Below are positions 20,948-32,756 of a DNA stretch of 64,000 nt, piece by piece. The stretch covers positions 4,705,485 to 4,769,484 of the forward strand of contig OY986968.1 in assembly GCA_963920575.1 (NCBI GenBank). The letters are read 5' to 3'. The notes beneath the pieces are model-generated. The model searched no databases and was not told the origin of the DNA. It was given only the letters and a program-made list of their open reading frames with translations. Each line of letters starts with the position of its first letter. Within the stretch, counting starts at the first letter, position 1. Both the position numbers and the translations under genes were made by a program. This DNA comes from Narthecium ossifragum (lineage: Eukaryota > Streptophyta > Magnoliopsida > Dioscoreales > Nartheciaceae).

Positions 20948-21465
20948 GGAGTTGGGATCTCATCCCTTACCCAAATTCGTGTGAGTCTTGTGTGTGTGCA
21001 AAGCGAAAAAGAGGGATGGTCAAGAGGTGATCAGGCTGTCAGGCGGTGCACAAACGGCGTGCAGACGACGTGCGAGCGGAGCACAAGCGGCGTGTGGGCG
21101 AGTGGTGGCGGTGTGCAGGGCTCAACGAGGGGGTCTCTTGGCGCCATCATCGGACAAGTAAGCGAGAAACTTTTGTTCCCTTATTTTTCCCGATGACAGC
21201 AACCACCCACCCCCACAATCCTCTCTCTCCATTCAGCTACTATCATTTGGTTATAACGTGACATATGTCACGTCATAAAACCTTCCCATATATATATACT
21301 AGGTCACCCCTCGTACCACCTGACATGGGTAATCACCACCCCCACTAATCATCATCTCTCTCTTAACCACCCGGTAACTACCATATATATGGTTTCATCT
21401 TGATCGCCTAATATATCTGGACTTAACTTGAATCATGCATCCCTATTCGTTTGATAGAATGCACT

Positions 21466-22606
21466 TTAGGGTGTCCAACTGGGTCGGCCCGGTCCGATTC
21501 GGCCCGGTTAGAGGCAATAACCGGTCCGACCCTTGGAATCATCTAGATGGGGTCGAGCCAGTGCCGGGTCCAATAGGCCTTCCATCCGGTCCGGCCCAAG
21601 TATGACTCTGCTCGGTCTTCAACCCTACCCAGTTGAAGACCGGGCTGGACCGGACCGGACCAGGCCGAACCTGGTCTGGTTATTTTTTTTTGTATTTTTT
21701 TTAAATATTTGACCAAGAGAAAAAAAAATTAAAGGAAAATAAAATGAATTAGCTAGTTAGTCATCACAAGATTTATAGGATAAAGAAAGTTTTTTCATTC
21801 ATCAAGAAAAATAAGGGCTTACAATGATGATATTAGGAAATCAATTGCATCACTATGAGTACATACCAACTAGGTTGGCACCTATCCATCTATCTGTCAT
21901 ATCCCTTTCCTAAGATTACAAATATAAAATTAAACATGTGGATTTGATATCAATGGTCGTCCCATTGACATCTTTAATCTCCTTTCTTTCATAAAACGCC
22001 CAGATTGCGGATCATGTGCGCTTCGATGGAGGTGTTGAACTATCACCGGCGACGGTTGAAGCAACTTCTGGGGGAGAAGGAAGAACTTTATTTTGATCAC
22101 ATTCTTTTTCTTCAATTTTGATCACATTCTCAAGATTGTTATCTTGGATGGAGGAAGAAGCCATGGGAGAAAGAGAGTTTGATGAAAAATTGAGTGAGAG
22201 GATGAATGAAAATGAGATCAAAATCCTCATTTACATAGAAGTTTGGTTGGAAATGAAATAAAAGATTTTATTCTATTTTTAGATTTTTTAAATTAAAAGT
22301 AGCAATCAAAAATAATTTTTTCTTAAAAAGAAAATAAATGGAAAAAAAAGTTGTTTCATAGGACGATCACTTGTCACTCACATGGGTGGGTTTCAAACGG
22401 TCACATGCCTTCTTTAAGCCTTCTTTAAAATCCAGACCGGGCCGGACCGGACCGAGTTTTTGACCAAGGGGAACTGGTTCGGCTTTGAACCCAGATCAGC
22501 CCGGTCCTACAGGGCCAACACCTAGGTCGGACTGGGCTACCACCCTGGCGTGCCCAGAGCCGGACCTGTATCGTGCAGGGCCATTTGGTCCTTTTGGACA
22601 CCCCTA
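21466..22606 (-). mobile_element. Deleted hAT element, 1.1 kb
   Basis: Ends TTAGGGTGTCCAACTGG and TTTTGGACACCCCTA, with flanking AATGCACT (21458-21465) and GATGCACT (22607-22614), seven of eight matching. GGCCCGG/CCGGACC subterminal motifs are the same type as in the 14755-17435 element. It keeps only an N-terminal transposase stub, so it is an internal-deletion relative of that element. Confidence 0.85.
21930..22164 (-). pseudogene. hAT transposase N-terminal stub
   Basis: From ATG 22164 (minus) it reads MASSSIQDNNLENVIKIEEK and then LPSPPEVASTVAGD, nearly the same as the fragment starting at 16264. It stops at 22012, and BED-finger remnants follow in a shifted frame (SGRFMKERRLKM-like). 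The rest is deleted. Confidence 0.82.
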
Positions 22607-22813
22607 GATGCACTGGATCATATATATATATAAGCACATAAAAAATGAGGGCACTCTTGATCTCAACCACCTATTTAAAGAAGGCTAGGGTTGACCATAT
22701 TTAGACAACACAAGTGAAGAGTGCTTTGGAATTGCAAATGGCACGATCTTTTAGTTCAATGCCGATCATGCATGTTCCCTTTTTTATTTTTGGAGCTCCA
22801 ACAACAATGCTAG

Positions 22814-25403
22814 TGTGAGGGCCCGTCCCTCAGACCTGAATCGACCACGTGGGTCGAGAGCTGGTTTCCTATTGGTTTGGTTCCGCGTCGGGCACGATCG
22901 GGTGATCGTGTGGCGGTTTAGACCAGGGGCATTTTGGTAAATATGCCCCTGGTGGTCGGTTTCACACTCGCGTTGCACCCACGGCCTTGGACTGATGTAT
23001 GTGGTTGTTTAGAATGGTTAGGTGGACCCGGGATCGGAAGATCCCAGCTCGGGCGCGCTGAAGCTTGCTTCTGGGCAGCTTGCGGCCCTTGAGCGATCGA
23101 TCGGGCTCGTGAGCGAGTCGGCGGGCTTTTGACCCGTTAGATAGGTCCAGCCCGTTAGTGGCCTGGTTAGTTGGGGGCAGTTGGAGCAGTTGGCTCCACC
23201 TCACCCCTTCTCCCCCTTTTTCCCCCTCTTCTTCTCTTTCTTTCCCCCGGCTCCCTTCTCTTCTTCTCCTGCCAACGCCCCTTCTTCTCCCTTCTCCCCT
23301 TCTCCTCCGGCTGGGCTAGAGCTTGGAGGGCTGAGCATTGCGGAGCGGACCTTCACGGCACGACTGGCTGGATGCGTGGAGAAGCTTCACTGCTTGCCCA
23401 GGTAGGTGTTTCTACCTCGATCCTTGGATCGGGTTCTACTAGGTTAGGTTGTATGTGTTTTTGCTGTGGAATACCTAGTAGAATGCTTGTAGCTCCTTGC
23501 ATATGTGGTGTGCTTCTTTCCCTTGTGTTCTTACACCGTGAATCCAGGTTTTTTTGCCGGTCGTTTTCCGTATTGTCGAAGCTTCGTCGGTTTTTGTCCA
23601 TTTTTCACCTAGATAGGAGATTTCAAGATTTAACCGTCAAAAATGGGATTTCTCTACATCATTGGATTCCCCATAGTTAAATACACTTGCCTACAAAGTT
23701 TCATTGTTTCAAACATGTTTTGATCCTTGAAATCCTAGAAATAGGATTGCTGGCATATTGCGTCATGAGCTCGACGGTTGATCGGTCAGGCTCGACGGTC
23801 GATCGATGTATCGACCGTCGGGCTTTAATATGCTTACTCTGGGCCTGACGGTTGACCGTTGGATCGACCGTCGTATCGTCCGTCAAGCTCTATCGGGATT
23901 TTAGCCTCCAAGGGTCGATGCATGGATCGACCGTGGGAGTTCCTCCTTTTCGCCATTTACCTGACGGTCGACCGTCGGATCGCCCGTCGCATCGACCGTC
24001 AGGCGCTGTTTGGTTTTGGGCTTCTCAGGGTCGATGGGTGGATCGACCGTCGCCCTTGGCTTTCTTCGCATAGGTCTCACGGTCGATCTCCGGATCGACC
24101 GTGGCATCGTCCGTGGCCTCACGGTCGATCCCCGGATCGACCGTGACATCGTCCGTGACCCCTTGGACTTGGTTTTCTGGTTTTTCTTGGATGGTTTTGA
24201 TGGGGTATTAGTATCTAAACATGTTGGGAGGCATGTAGGGGGGATTTGATGAGGTTTTCAAAGGATTTCCATTTAGTTTGAGATTGATTCAAATGTTCTT
24301 TCCTTTTTAGAAAACCTATGGTTCTAATTGCGATTAATACATGATTGATGGTAGTTAGGTGCTCAGTTAATTGCTTAGCCATTAGCTAGCTATGAGTGCT
24401 AGCTAATGAGGAATTGTGGAACCTTAGCCCTTGCCGGCGAGTGCCGAGGGCTATTGTATATCTGCTGGACTCTTATAATTGATGATGTGGCATGTAGAGA
24501 CATCTAGGATAGATGTTTGCCTAAGCTCATGCATTGTATGCATTAGAAGCATTTGAGGTTAGGCGGGCGATGGTTTGGGTCGCCGATCCGAGGCTCTCGG
24601 GTAGCTCGGATCTAGCCTTAGGGCCGTGGCTGGGTAGTCAGGATTAGTGTGTGATTGTTGATCTGAATCTCTGGTGATTGAGGATTGCGATAGTTGGCTT
24701 GAATCAGTGTTGGAGGTTTAGAGGTCGTGTTGTCTTCCAAAGCCAAGTGCTAAGGATGGATGTTGATGCGTTCCCGACGTGTTTCCCCAAGGCTTGGTAT
24801 TCCAGTTTGGGTAAGGGTGATCCTGCTTGTTACTGTTCCTTGGCCTCCTGGTAACTTGTTCAGGAGAGAGGTTTTATGACAGGAGCCATTGGGACATCAA
24901 CTGGGTTATGGGACCCGTGGCATCCGTTAGACTTAGGCTGGGAGACAACACTGTTGTTGTTTTCCTCCTTTCAGTGTGCCGTAGAGTAGAACCCTACTGA
25001 GCTTATCGCTCATTCCTACCCGGGCTGCGTTTGCAGGTGCAGGCGGCAGTTCTTCGTCCATGGAGCCGGCGGGATCTGCCTTTGGCGGCGCGAGCACATC
25101 CAGGGGAGTCTGAGGTTTTGTTGGAGGATATGACTGTTGTACCTTTTTGATATATATATATATGCATGTTGTAAACCCTTGAGGATTTTGGAATCATGTA
25201 TTATATCTGTCTCATGGGAGTTTTGTATCGAATATAAACTGTACAACTTGATGATGTATTACAATTGAATCTGTTTGCCTCTGGATTATAAATTGTTTAA
25301 ATTTATCCGTCTTTCCGCATTTATATCGCGCCAATTGAAGATGAATAGTGATAGGAACCCTCATGCCTCGGCTCGGATGGGTTTTCTGGGTCGGGGTGTG
25401 ACA
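22814..25403 (+). mobile_element. Solo LTR A, 2.6 kb, upstream of the bHLH pseudogene
   Basis: Starts TGTGAGGGCCCGTCCCTC and ends GGTCGGGGTGTGACA. The perfect 5-bp duplication GCTAG flanks it (22809-22813, 25404-25408). Solo LTRs B (35040-39595) and C (36624-38841) have the same start and end motifs and the shared block TTAGGTGGACCCG, so all three are one family, probably Ty3/gypsy. No protein-coding retroviral domains are present. Confidence 0.9.
23760..24160. repeat. Palindromic GGATCGACCGTC clusters in solo LTR A
   Basis: At least ten copies of overlapping GGATCGACCGT, GGTCGATC and CATCGTCCGT motifs, in both orientations, are spaced 15-60 bp apart and can pair into hairpins. The other two LTRs of the family carry a different but related GATCGATC motif in the matching zone. 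Confidence 0.8.
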
Positions 25404-25457
25404 GCTAGTCTTGTTAACTGGATATATTTTTTGTTTGGCTACTTATTTTAAGTTCAG

Positions 25458-26511
25458 GAGGTTGGAGGAGGGCGAAGCGGACATAGGCGGAAGCGGAACC
25501 GGACGTCTGAAAGGCACAACCTGACTGAGAGAGTGAGAGGTCCAAACTTCTCATCGATCATAGCTACTTTAGGTCTTTTAATTTGGTGTCTTTTTAGGGC
25601 TTTCTACAACTTGTTGTGACTTTTAATTGATATATATTTGGTGCAGAAACAACGTGATAATATCAAAAGGAAGTTGAAGGCCTTACAAGAGCTCCTTCCC
25701 AATTCTCACAAGGTATAACATTCTAAGGTAGCGAATGAATAAAAATAGGACAGGCTTCCTATATTTATGTATAAGAATTAATATCATAAAACCCCCTGAA
25801 AAGATCAAAGCACTTAAATTTATGACAATATTATAGAACTCCATAAAACAAGGATTATAAGTAATGTTGTTGGTTCAATATTGCTCTAGCATCTTTTGGA
25901 TATCCCCTAAAGGATGCTCTTGATTTCAGATGGACAGGGCATCTTTGCTAGATGAAGCCATTGCTTACATAAAATACCTTCAATAGCAAGTTCAGGTAAT
26001 TTACTTCTTTTTCTCCTCCAAATCACATGTTTTACCTTCGATCAACACTTATGCTCATATATACATATGGACTCAGATGTTTTCAAAAGGTGGTCTATAT
26101 CGAGCCTCATATATGTCACCTGTTGCAGTGCATGGCTTTCATGTTCCCAATGTCTCTCCGTTGTTTCGTGCTAGAGGCATGGGAAATGGCCTTGGAATGG
26201 GAATGAGCAGCATGCCTTGTTCTCTACAACCTCCTCTAATTGCCACATCGCCTCCCTTGCAGACAACTAGTTTGCATCCGATCCCAGGAATAGGCATGTC
26301 ACCTCCGTTCTGCTGGCCACAGATGTCTCTACCGCAATTTACATTCGTTTCATCACCGCAAGACATTTCAACTGTAGCTTGCACTGCAGCAACCATTGCT
26401 AACACAGCTTTACAAGCCAAATCATCCAGTTATTCGAGGATATCAAGTTCTCAGGAGTCCCAAGGAATGGTTACTGATTGCCAACTAGTCCCCAAATATA
26501 CTACAGGTTAG
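25458..26511 (+). pseudogene. PIF-like bHLH gene fragment with a stop inside the HLH
   Basis: Four plus-strand exons can be joined in frame: 25458-25532 (ending SERHNLTER), 25647-25712 (KQRDNIKRKLKALQELLPN), 25930-25995 (MDRASLLDEAIAYIKYLQ, stop TAG 25984-25986, then QVQ) and 26077-26511 (Met/Pro-rich tail MFSKGGLYRASYM..., 144 codons). The bHLH closely resembles phytochrome-interacting-factor-type proteins, nuclear E/G-box binding regulators, where this point normally reads LQLQVQ; a Leu codon has become TAG. No upstream exons with the phytochrome-binding motif were found, and solo LTR A sits directly 5' in the intron. The tail exon is open, so the stop may be recent, or the locus may make a protein truncated just after helix 2. 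Called a pseudogene, with that alternative open. Confidence 0.82.
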
Positions 26512-27690
26512 GCTTTGCTTGTTCTATCCTTGCATTGGGCTACTTATCAAAACATGTTCATCATCCAATCTTTTCTTTTTTCTTCTCAAGTTCATCGAGG
26601 TGGGATAATACCAAGAAAGCCATGAGCTCATGCCTATTTGAAGGTTGTGTTCCTGGCGTCGTGGTTGAAATGGAGGCTCGAGTTTTTTGAGTCATGTTCA
26701 TTATTTTGAGAAGATATGCCAACATTCAAAAACATTTTGCTCTATTTGACAATAGTCAAACCTAAACTATCCCGGTCGGAGCTCATATTGAAACTTAGTT
26801 TGGAGAATTGAGATTCATATCTATGGGAGGCACTAATAAGTGTAACATGCCCCCTCATCTCGAATGAGCATGAGTCATTATGCATAATTAGTATAGTACT
26901 TTTTTGAGGACCAGGATGATAGAGCTGATCGATCGACATCTACGTACTCTAATACCATGTCATATAACTTCACCACTCAACACAAAAGTAGAAGCCCATA
27001 GTAAGGATGGAATTAGATGCGCTCATGCTTCTCGTTTTCGTACGTGTTGCTAGGGTTTGCTAGCTTACAAGCTAAGATTGGCTTACAGAAGAGTGACTTG
27101 ATTCCTTTGCGAGGAATTCAGCTACCTCAAGTTGAAGCGATGTTAATTATTTCTTTCATAGTAGTGAAATATTGCGGCTTGTTGCAGTCCGGAAATGACA
27201 TTAGCTAGCTAGTGTTGAAGAATTACTCGCATAACTTGGAACAATGGCAATTAATTGCATTCCTAGCCTTTTCATCTATATTCAAGAGCTTAATAACTTT
27301 CTTTTCTTGTTTGACTGGTAAAAGCTAAATCACATATCGAATTCTTCTTCACCTGAACTTCTAAATTACAAGCAGCTTTTTGCATCACACCGTACGTGTT
27401 GATCCATTTTATCGTGTGCGACAACATAAGCTTCAAAAGATTTGGTAGTGAGGTTCTTACTATAACCGATCTTGGTCTTCTCCATCACTATTTTGTTTAA
27501 AACACTAAAAATATATGTGAGACACTCTACCCACTCAACCCAAAAGCTTAAGCCGTTGGGAGAGGAAGAGTTAATAGGTATATAGTCTAACATGCCCCCT
27601 CATGTGTGGCATGACTCACACGTGAATATTGAATTTAAGGAGTGATTGAGAAGATTATTTGAGGGAATAAGATTTAAACTTAAGACCTCT
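26512..27690. other. Intergenic sequence with a dispersed repeat
   Basis: Near 27507-27605 a block (ACTCTACCCACTCAACC, AAGCCGTTGGGAGAGG, TATATAGTCTAACATGCC) recurs at 31430-31525 across the CACTA element and in weaker form at 26940-26990. It is probably an old LTR or MITE fragment. No gene recognised. Confidence 0.4.
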
Positions 27691-30600
27691 CACTACAACA
27701 TTCTGCGTTTATAGCAACGATAGAAATCTGTTGCTTAAGTGAATAAAATCGATGTCAGAACGTGAGGCAATGGTTATTCGACATGTTGCATAATCATTTG
27801 TTGTCTATTTACATAGGAAACAATTTTTTTGTAAAGAATAGGCCACGGTGCACAAAAGGTTGCATAACACTCACGATATGCAATTGTTTTTACAACCCTT
27901 TATCTAACAGTTTCAGGATAACTTTGGTAACAGTTTATTTATTTATGCGACATGTTTGAAAATTTGTAAGCAACGGTTATTGATTTTTATAAGCTCGGAC
28001 GTGCAATTTTATGTAACGATTCAGATCTTTTATAGGCAACAGTTGTGTAGTATTGCACAATGGTTTTAAATTTTTTATAAACATCGTTTTTTTTAAAGCA
28101 ACGGGTTCTAGTTCTTATAAGCAACATGTTTTCAAATCTTAGGCAACGGTTTTAATTTTTATAAGCAACGAGTTTATAAATTTGGCACAACGTTTTTAAT
28201 TTTTGGGCAACGGTTTCTAGTTCTTCATAAGCAATGGGTTGGCAAAGTTTATGCAACATATTGTATTGTTTATAGGCAACGAATTTGGAAGTTTTATACA
28301 ATGGTTTCTAATTTCATAGGCAATGAGTTTTTTTTTTTACAACGGTTTCTAATTTTTATCAACAACAAATTGGTAATTTTTATATAATGATTTTCAATTT
28401 TTGTAGGAAATAATTTTTTGTTTGCACTATAAATTGGTTTGTTATTTTATACAGCATATTTTATCTCAAGCAGTGATCCTACTCTTATTAACCTGTGATA
28501 AAGAACTAAAAGAAACTCATACGAAATAGACTAAGCCAAAATAAATCCATAAAACTGATAGTCAAGGTACAACATGAAAGATCTCAAAATATACAAAAAT
28601 ATTTAGATAATAAGGTTTGTCAAAAAGGACTAATACATCAATCAATCCCATAATCATTCTCGTTTGTAGGTAAAAAATAAGCACTTTGTTTTCACTAATT
28701 AACACTAAAACATATTGTCTTCTTTGATTGATACTAATTTCACACGGCACTAAACATCATCTCCAAGCACATCATCAAGATCTTCACCCCTGATATTACC
28801 AACATCAATATCTTGATTAGTTTCTGAAAAAGTTTCCTCTCCTTGTAAATTTTGATCATGCGTTAACCAAAACATATAGATTAGTACAAATTCAAACATA
28901 ACTAGTAGGAAACACTGCCAAAGATTTACCAAATTCAAAAATATAGAGCATGAGTGGTGATCTAACTAAAAAGCCAAAATGATTGGTTACAAACCAGATA
29001 TGAACATCAGGCTCCATTTGTATTGTAAAATCATATATGGTGCCTTTTAAATGTATTATAAAGTCATAATTATAAAACAAAGAGTACCTGCTACAATGAT
29101 GGATTATGTGTTGATGTGGATGGCCGTACAAGTGATCGTGGTGTCCCATCTTGTCCATTAGGTTCAGTGCTATGATGTGAGCTCAATAATGGTACAAAAA
29201 GATTGGGTGAGATGACTGGATTGTTTTGCTGTAGAGCAAGTAGAATGGCCTCCATCTTTTTTTGCACATCATTTTCTAGATTAGCTTTGAGAGAACCTAT
29301 CTCTTCTTCAAGTGCACCTATCTCTTCTTCAAGTGCCTTCCTCATAGCCTCAAAATCCAATTTTCTTTTCAAAGATGTCGGTGTTACATTTCTCCCATAA
29401 CAATAGACACGTCCAGCCTTTTCTTTTTCACAAAGTTTGTTGAAGGCATCAATCCCACCATCTTCAAAGTTATGAATTAACTCCTCTAGAAGAGAGTAAC
29501 AAATAAGAGCAAAACCAACAATACTCAACTGAAAATAAAATAATAACTCAAAACTTCTCTTTTTTTTATCTAAATTAGACTTGTCACATAATAGAAACAT
29601 ACAATTTTCCTAGTTGTTTCTAAATCTAGCTCCTTTCCTTTTCTACTCCTACGAGTTTCCATGAACATTTCAGCTTGTGTTGGCTCAACACCATTTTCCT
29701 TTTTTGATCGTTGTTGTTAAATTCATCATAAATTTAATTGCCAAAAGTCAATAAGTAATAGTAAATAAAGTAAAAATAAAGGCAATGCAAAAGAAATCTC
29801 TTACTAGTGCTTCACGACTTCTCTAATCGAAATTTTGACCATCTCTTGATCTCAGCTATTGATTCAAGATCTAGTGATTCAGATTCGTTATTAGAGTTTT
29901 GAGAGAGAGGTGGTGCTCAATAAAGAGGGTGTGATAAACAGAGGTGTCATTACCTTCTTATTTTTCCCCTTGATTAATTGAGGCAAAAAGGCAGCTAAGA
30001 TCCTTAAGCAAATTAAAACCGAACATTCCTTCTCTTGTAGCATCGATGATGTCATAATATCTATTTAGTAAAGTATTTTCATACATTGTGACTTGTGAGA
30101 ACCAAAAGAGATATCTTACCGTAAAAAACTATTGCACATACGAACTATGAAAAAAAATTTCCAAGTTCTTTTTTTTTTAACCTATCCAAATGAAGTTTTT
30201 GGTTCATGAATCTATCTCAAGTGACTGGGTTCTTGATGAGACGAATACTCTGTGTCTATTATTCGAGTATTCTGGCAAACCTGTACTTTATTTAGTTTGT
30301 GAGCTTGCGAGCTGGCTCAATTACATATACTAAATTATTTTATATGTATAACAGGTATATTTAATTCTAACAGGTATAGCTCAAGGTCGGCTCGGCCAAA
30401 CAGTCTTTAACAATGGAAGTCAAGCTCAAGCTTCACGAACCTATACTGGAACTCAAGCTTCATGAACCTTACTCAAGTTGAGTCCACAAGATGAGTAATG
30501 AAGCTCAAACTCGATCTAATACATATATAATACAAGCTGATCTCGAACAACCTAGAGTCCCACTGATCCGCTCGAATGAAATCATATTTAAATCTATCAC

Positions 30601-31423
30601 AAGGAGATAACCATGACAGATACATAGACAAAATGGATCAAATCAGCTCAGCCCCCTAACCCCTTTCCCCTAACTACCTAAAATGCTAGTGCAATATGAT
30701 CCAGTCGCTGATATACAAAATATGGGGCACCTTACACACAATGTCAACTATCATGAGTATTTGCATCCAACCGCTAGAATTCACAAAGGAAACAACTTCA
30801 TGATTTTCTCAAACAAGACTACAAATTAAATAACAATTCCTATAAAGAAGGTTAGGAAATGAAACTTAAAATAATTGAAAATAATTTTTGGCAATGAAAT
30901 TTAAAACTATTGCTAGAAAATATGAACTTGAAAATTACAGAAAAAAAATGCTACCTATAAAGATAGAGAAGGCAAAACCAGGAAAACCATTGCATATAAT
31001 ATGAATGTAGGCAACAAAAGAAGAAACTGTTGTCTAAAACTGTGATTTTATGTGGCGGATGAAACAACCGTTGCCTAAGATGACAATATTAGGCAACAGT
31101 TCCAAGACATGTTGTTTAAAAATGTGAGTTTAGGCGACATAACAAAAACCGTTGCCTAAGCGGACACTATTAGGCAACCGCTATATAAACTGTTGACTAA
31201 AAATGTGAGTTTAGGCGACACAAGAAAAAACTGTTGCCAAAGTTGAAAGTATTAGTCAACGGTTTCGATAACCGTTGCCTAATATAATAAAAGACAACGG
31301 TTGTCATATCGTTGCACTAATGCTATAAGCAACAACCATTAACCGTTGTCTATGACCATTAGTTGCAACAGTTTTAACCCAGTTGCCTAGTGATTGTTGC
31401 CATAGATCACTTTTGTTGTAGTG
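27691..31423 (-). mobile_element. CACTA (En/Spm) transposon, deletion derivative, 3.7 kb
   Basis: Starts CACTACAACATTCTGCG and ends TTTTGTTGTAGTG, inverted CACTACAAC ends. The exact 3-bp duplication TCT flanks it (27688-27690, 31424-31426). Long subterminal zones (about 27710-28430 and 31000-31410) hold dozens of GGCAACGGTT/AACCGTTGCC motifs in both orientations, the expected TNPA-type binding sites. It keeps part of one transposase-associated gene on the minus strand and no TNPD catalytic gene, so it is non-autonomous. Confidence 0.95.
29091..29690 (-). pseudogene. CACTA-associated Transposase_24 (TNPA-like) gene remnant
   Basis: Minus-strand exon pieces typical of plant En/Spm Ptta-type proteins: VEPTQAEMFMETRRSRKGKE (about 29690-29620), then, after an intron-like gap, LLEELIHNFEDGG, DAFNKLCEKEKAGRVYCYG and a coiled-coil tail EALEEEIGALEEEIGSLKAN to KKMEAILLALQQNN. 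Such proteins bind the subterminal repeats of CACTA elements. The N-terminal part is not found, so it is partial. The 169-codon ORF ending at 29091 runs through a likely intron at its start. Confidence 0.78.
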
Positions 31424-31426
31424 TCT

Positions 31427-32496
31427 GCTCTGATACTATGTAAGACGCTCTAACCACTTAACTCAAAAGCGTAAGCCGTTGGGAAAGGGAGAGGGAGAGG
31501 GGGGTTAATAGATATATAGTCTAACAATATAATTTCAAACATGAACTTAGAGCGGATATGATTACAATTGATTAAGCTTCCTGCGAGCTGCAACCTTAAT
31601 CTTCTAACTAGACCCAGTTGGAAAGTTTAGAGTGCTGAAGGTTGAGATTGTTTTTGTATTGTGTTTAACGTTTAGCTTTTCCTCCTTTAAGCCTGCTTCT
31701 TAATAACTGCTGGATTAATTGAGTTGTTTAGGATAAGAATAAGACACCCAATCTCATCAGCTGTGTCAACCTAACAGCGGTCAGATTCTTACACTTGCCA
31801 TATTTGAATTTTAAGTCTAACTCAGCGCAAGTCGTGTTGGTCCCATAATTTTAAGGCACAATAATGTCTTTCGATTTTTATAAATTTGACTTTGAAACCC
31901 ATAAAAAATATGCCCACTAAGATTTTCCAGCCAGAAGGACCACATCCACTATGACTGAGTACATGTTCGTGATATATATCGCATTTGACTTGGGAACAAG
32001 TTGACTTCATAGGGCGGTTTGTACTCCACAGTCCCATATAGTGGCCATCTAGAATGCTGCCGCCATATCTATAGTCTACCTGTCTACGTCTAGAGATTCC
32101 CTCAATTCATGTGTATATATACCATCGTTGTAACCTCTTAATTGTATACAAGCAATATTGTGACTCAAAGTGCTTGCATATATTTAGCTAGTGAAGGATA
32201 TAAAACAAAGATCACGTAGATAAAGTTAAACCAAGGATTGCTACTGATATATAGCAAATTAACAGCCACTTGCATGAACAGAGTCAATGGATCCATGCCA
32301 ATATCACTGTCAGAAGTGCTCCGAAAAGAATACCAAACTAGTGGCGAGGACCCCTTTCGGCATGTGGGCTGCCATGCCAATGCATGCCATTAGTGGACTA
32401 GGCACAAATATCTCCCAGCGTCGACCAGCCCCTTCTTAAAGGTTAGCTAAGTCCTCCAAGATGCTATCGATCAGCTCTTCTTGGCGAGACTAAGAG
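31427..32496. other. Intergenic, no gene recognised
   Basis: Contains the second copy of the TATATAGTCTAACA dispersed block (31430-31525) and otherwise ordinary AT-rich sequence. This is the upstream region of the small ORF at 32497. Confidence 0.4.
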
Positions 32497-32712
32497 ATGG
32501 AGAGGAGATGGAAGGTGGGAGCTGTCGCCGGAGATGCCGCATCTCTTCTCTTCTTGGTTCTCGCCTTCGCTGCATTGTGCTTTGGGTGCGCTGTCATCCT
32601 CCTATGCGCCGATGGTGGGCCGAAGGACACAGAATCTGAGGCACACGCCGACCAGCATGTCTACTATGGAGGCGCCTGCTCTGCGGAGTGCGGCGCAGCT
32701 TGCGGCGGATGA
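32497..32712 (+). CDS. Small membrane protein candidate, 71 codons
   Basis: ATG in a purine-rich context (AAGAGATGGAGAGG). The peptide has a short basic start (MERRWKVG), one strong hydrophobic segment (residues about 15-40, LLFLVLAFAALCFGCAVILL) and an acidic/His stretch. The tail is Cys/Gly/Ala-rich (GGACSAECGAACGG). The layout fits a small secreted or single-span protein. Coding bias is GC-rich at third positions, unlike the AT-rich surroundings, which supports a real gene. I do not recognise a family. A short LINE tail has inserted about 45 bp after the stop. Confidence 0.5.
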   Translation: MERRWKVGAVAGDAASLLFLVLAFAALCFGCAVILLCADGGPKDTESEAHADQHVYYGGACSAECGAACGG

Positions 32713-32756
32713 CCTGTTTGATTGATAATTTATGTGCAGTTCAGTACTGTTCCATA

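Larger units (their letters stand above)
19785..21198 (+). mobile_element. Solo LTR, 1.4 kb
   Basis: Begins TGTCAGGGGC and ends CCCGATGACA, with perfect TGTCA/TGACA ends. It is flanked by GCAAT (19780-19784) and GCAAC (21199-21203), a 5-bp duplication with one difference. Inside are a TATA box (20701-20708) and an AATAAA (20942-20947), in the order expected for U3-R-U5 read on the plus strand. No internal retrotransposon sequence is adjacent, so it arose by LTR-LTR recombination. ORFs within are chance frames. Confidence 0.85.

Noticed and set aside
27710..31410. Repeated GGCAACGGTT motifs as a CRISPR-like array
   Set aside because: The motifs are irregularly spaced, in both orientations, and lie inside CACTA ends with a TCT duplication; they are subterminal transposase-binding repeats.
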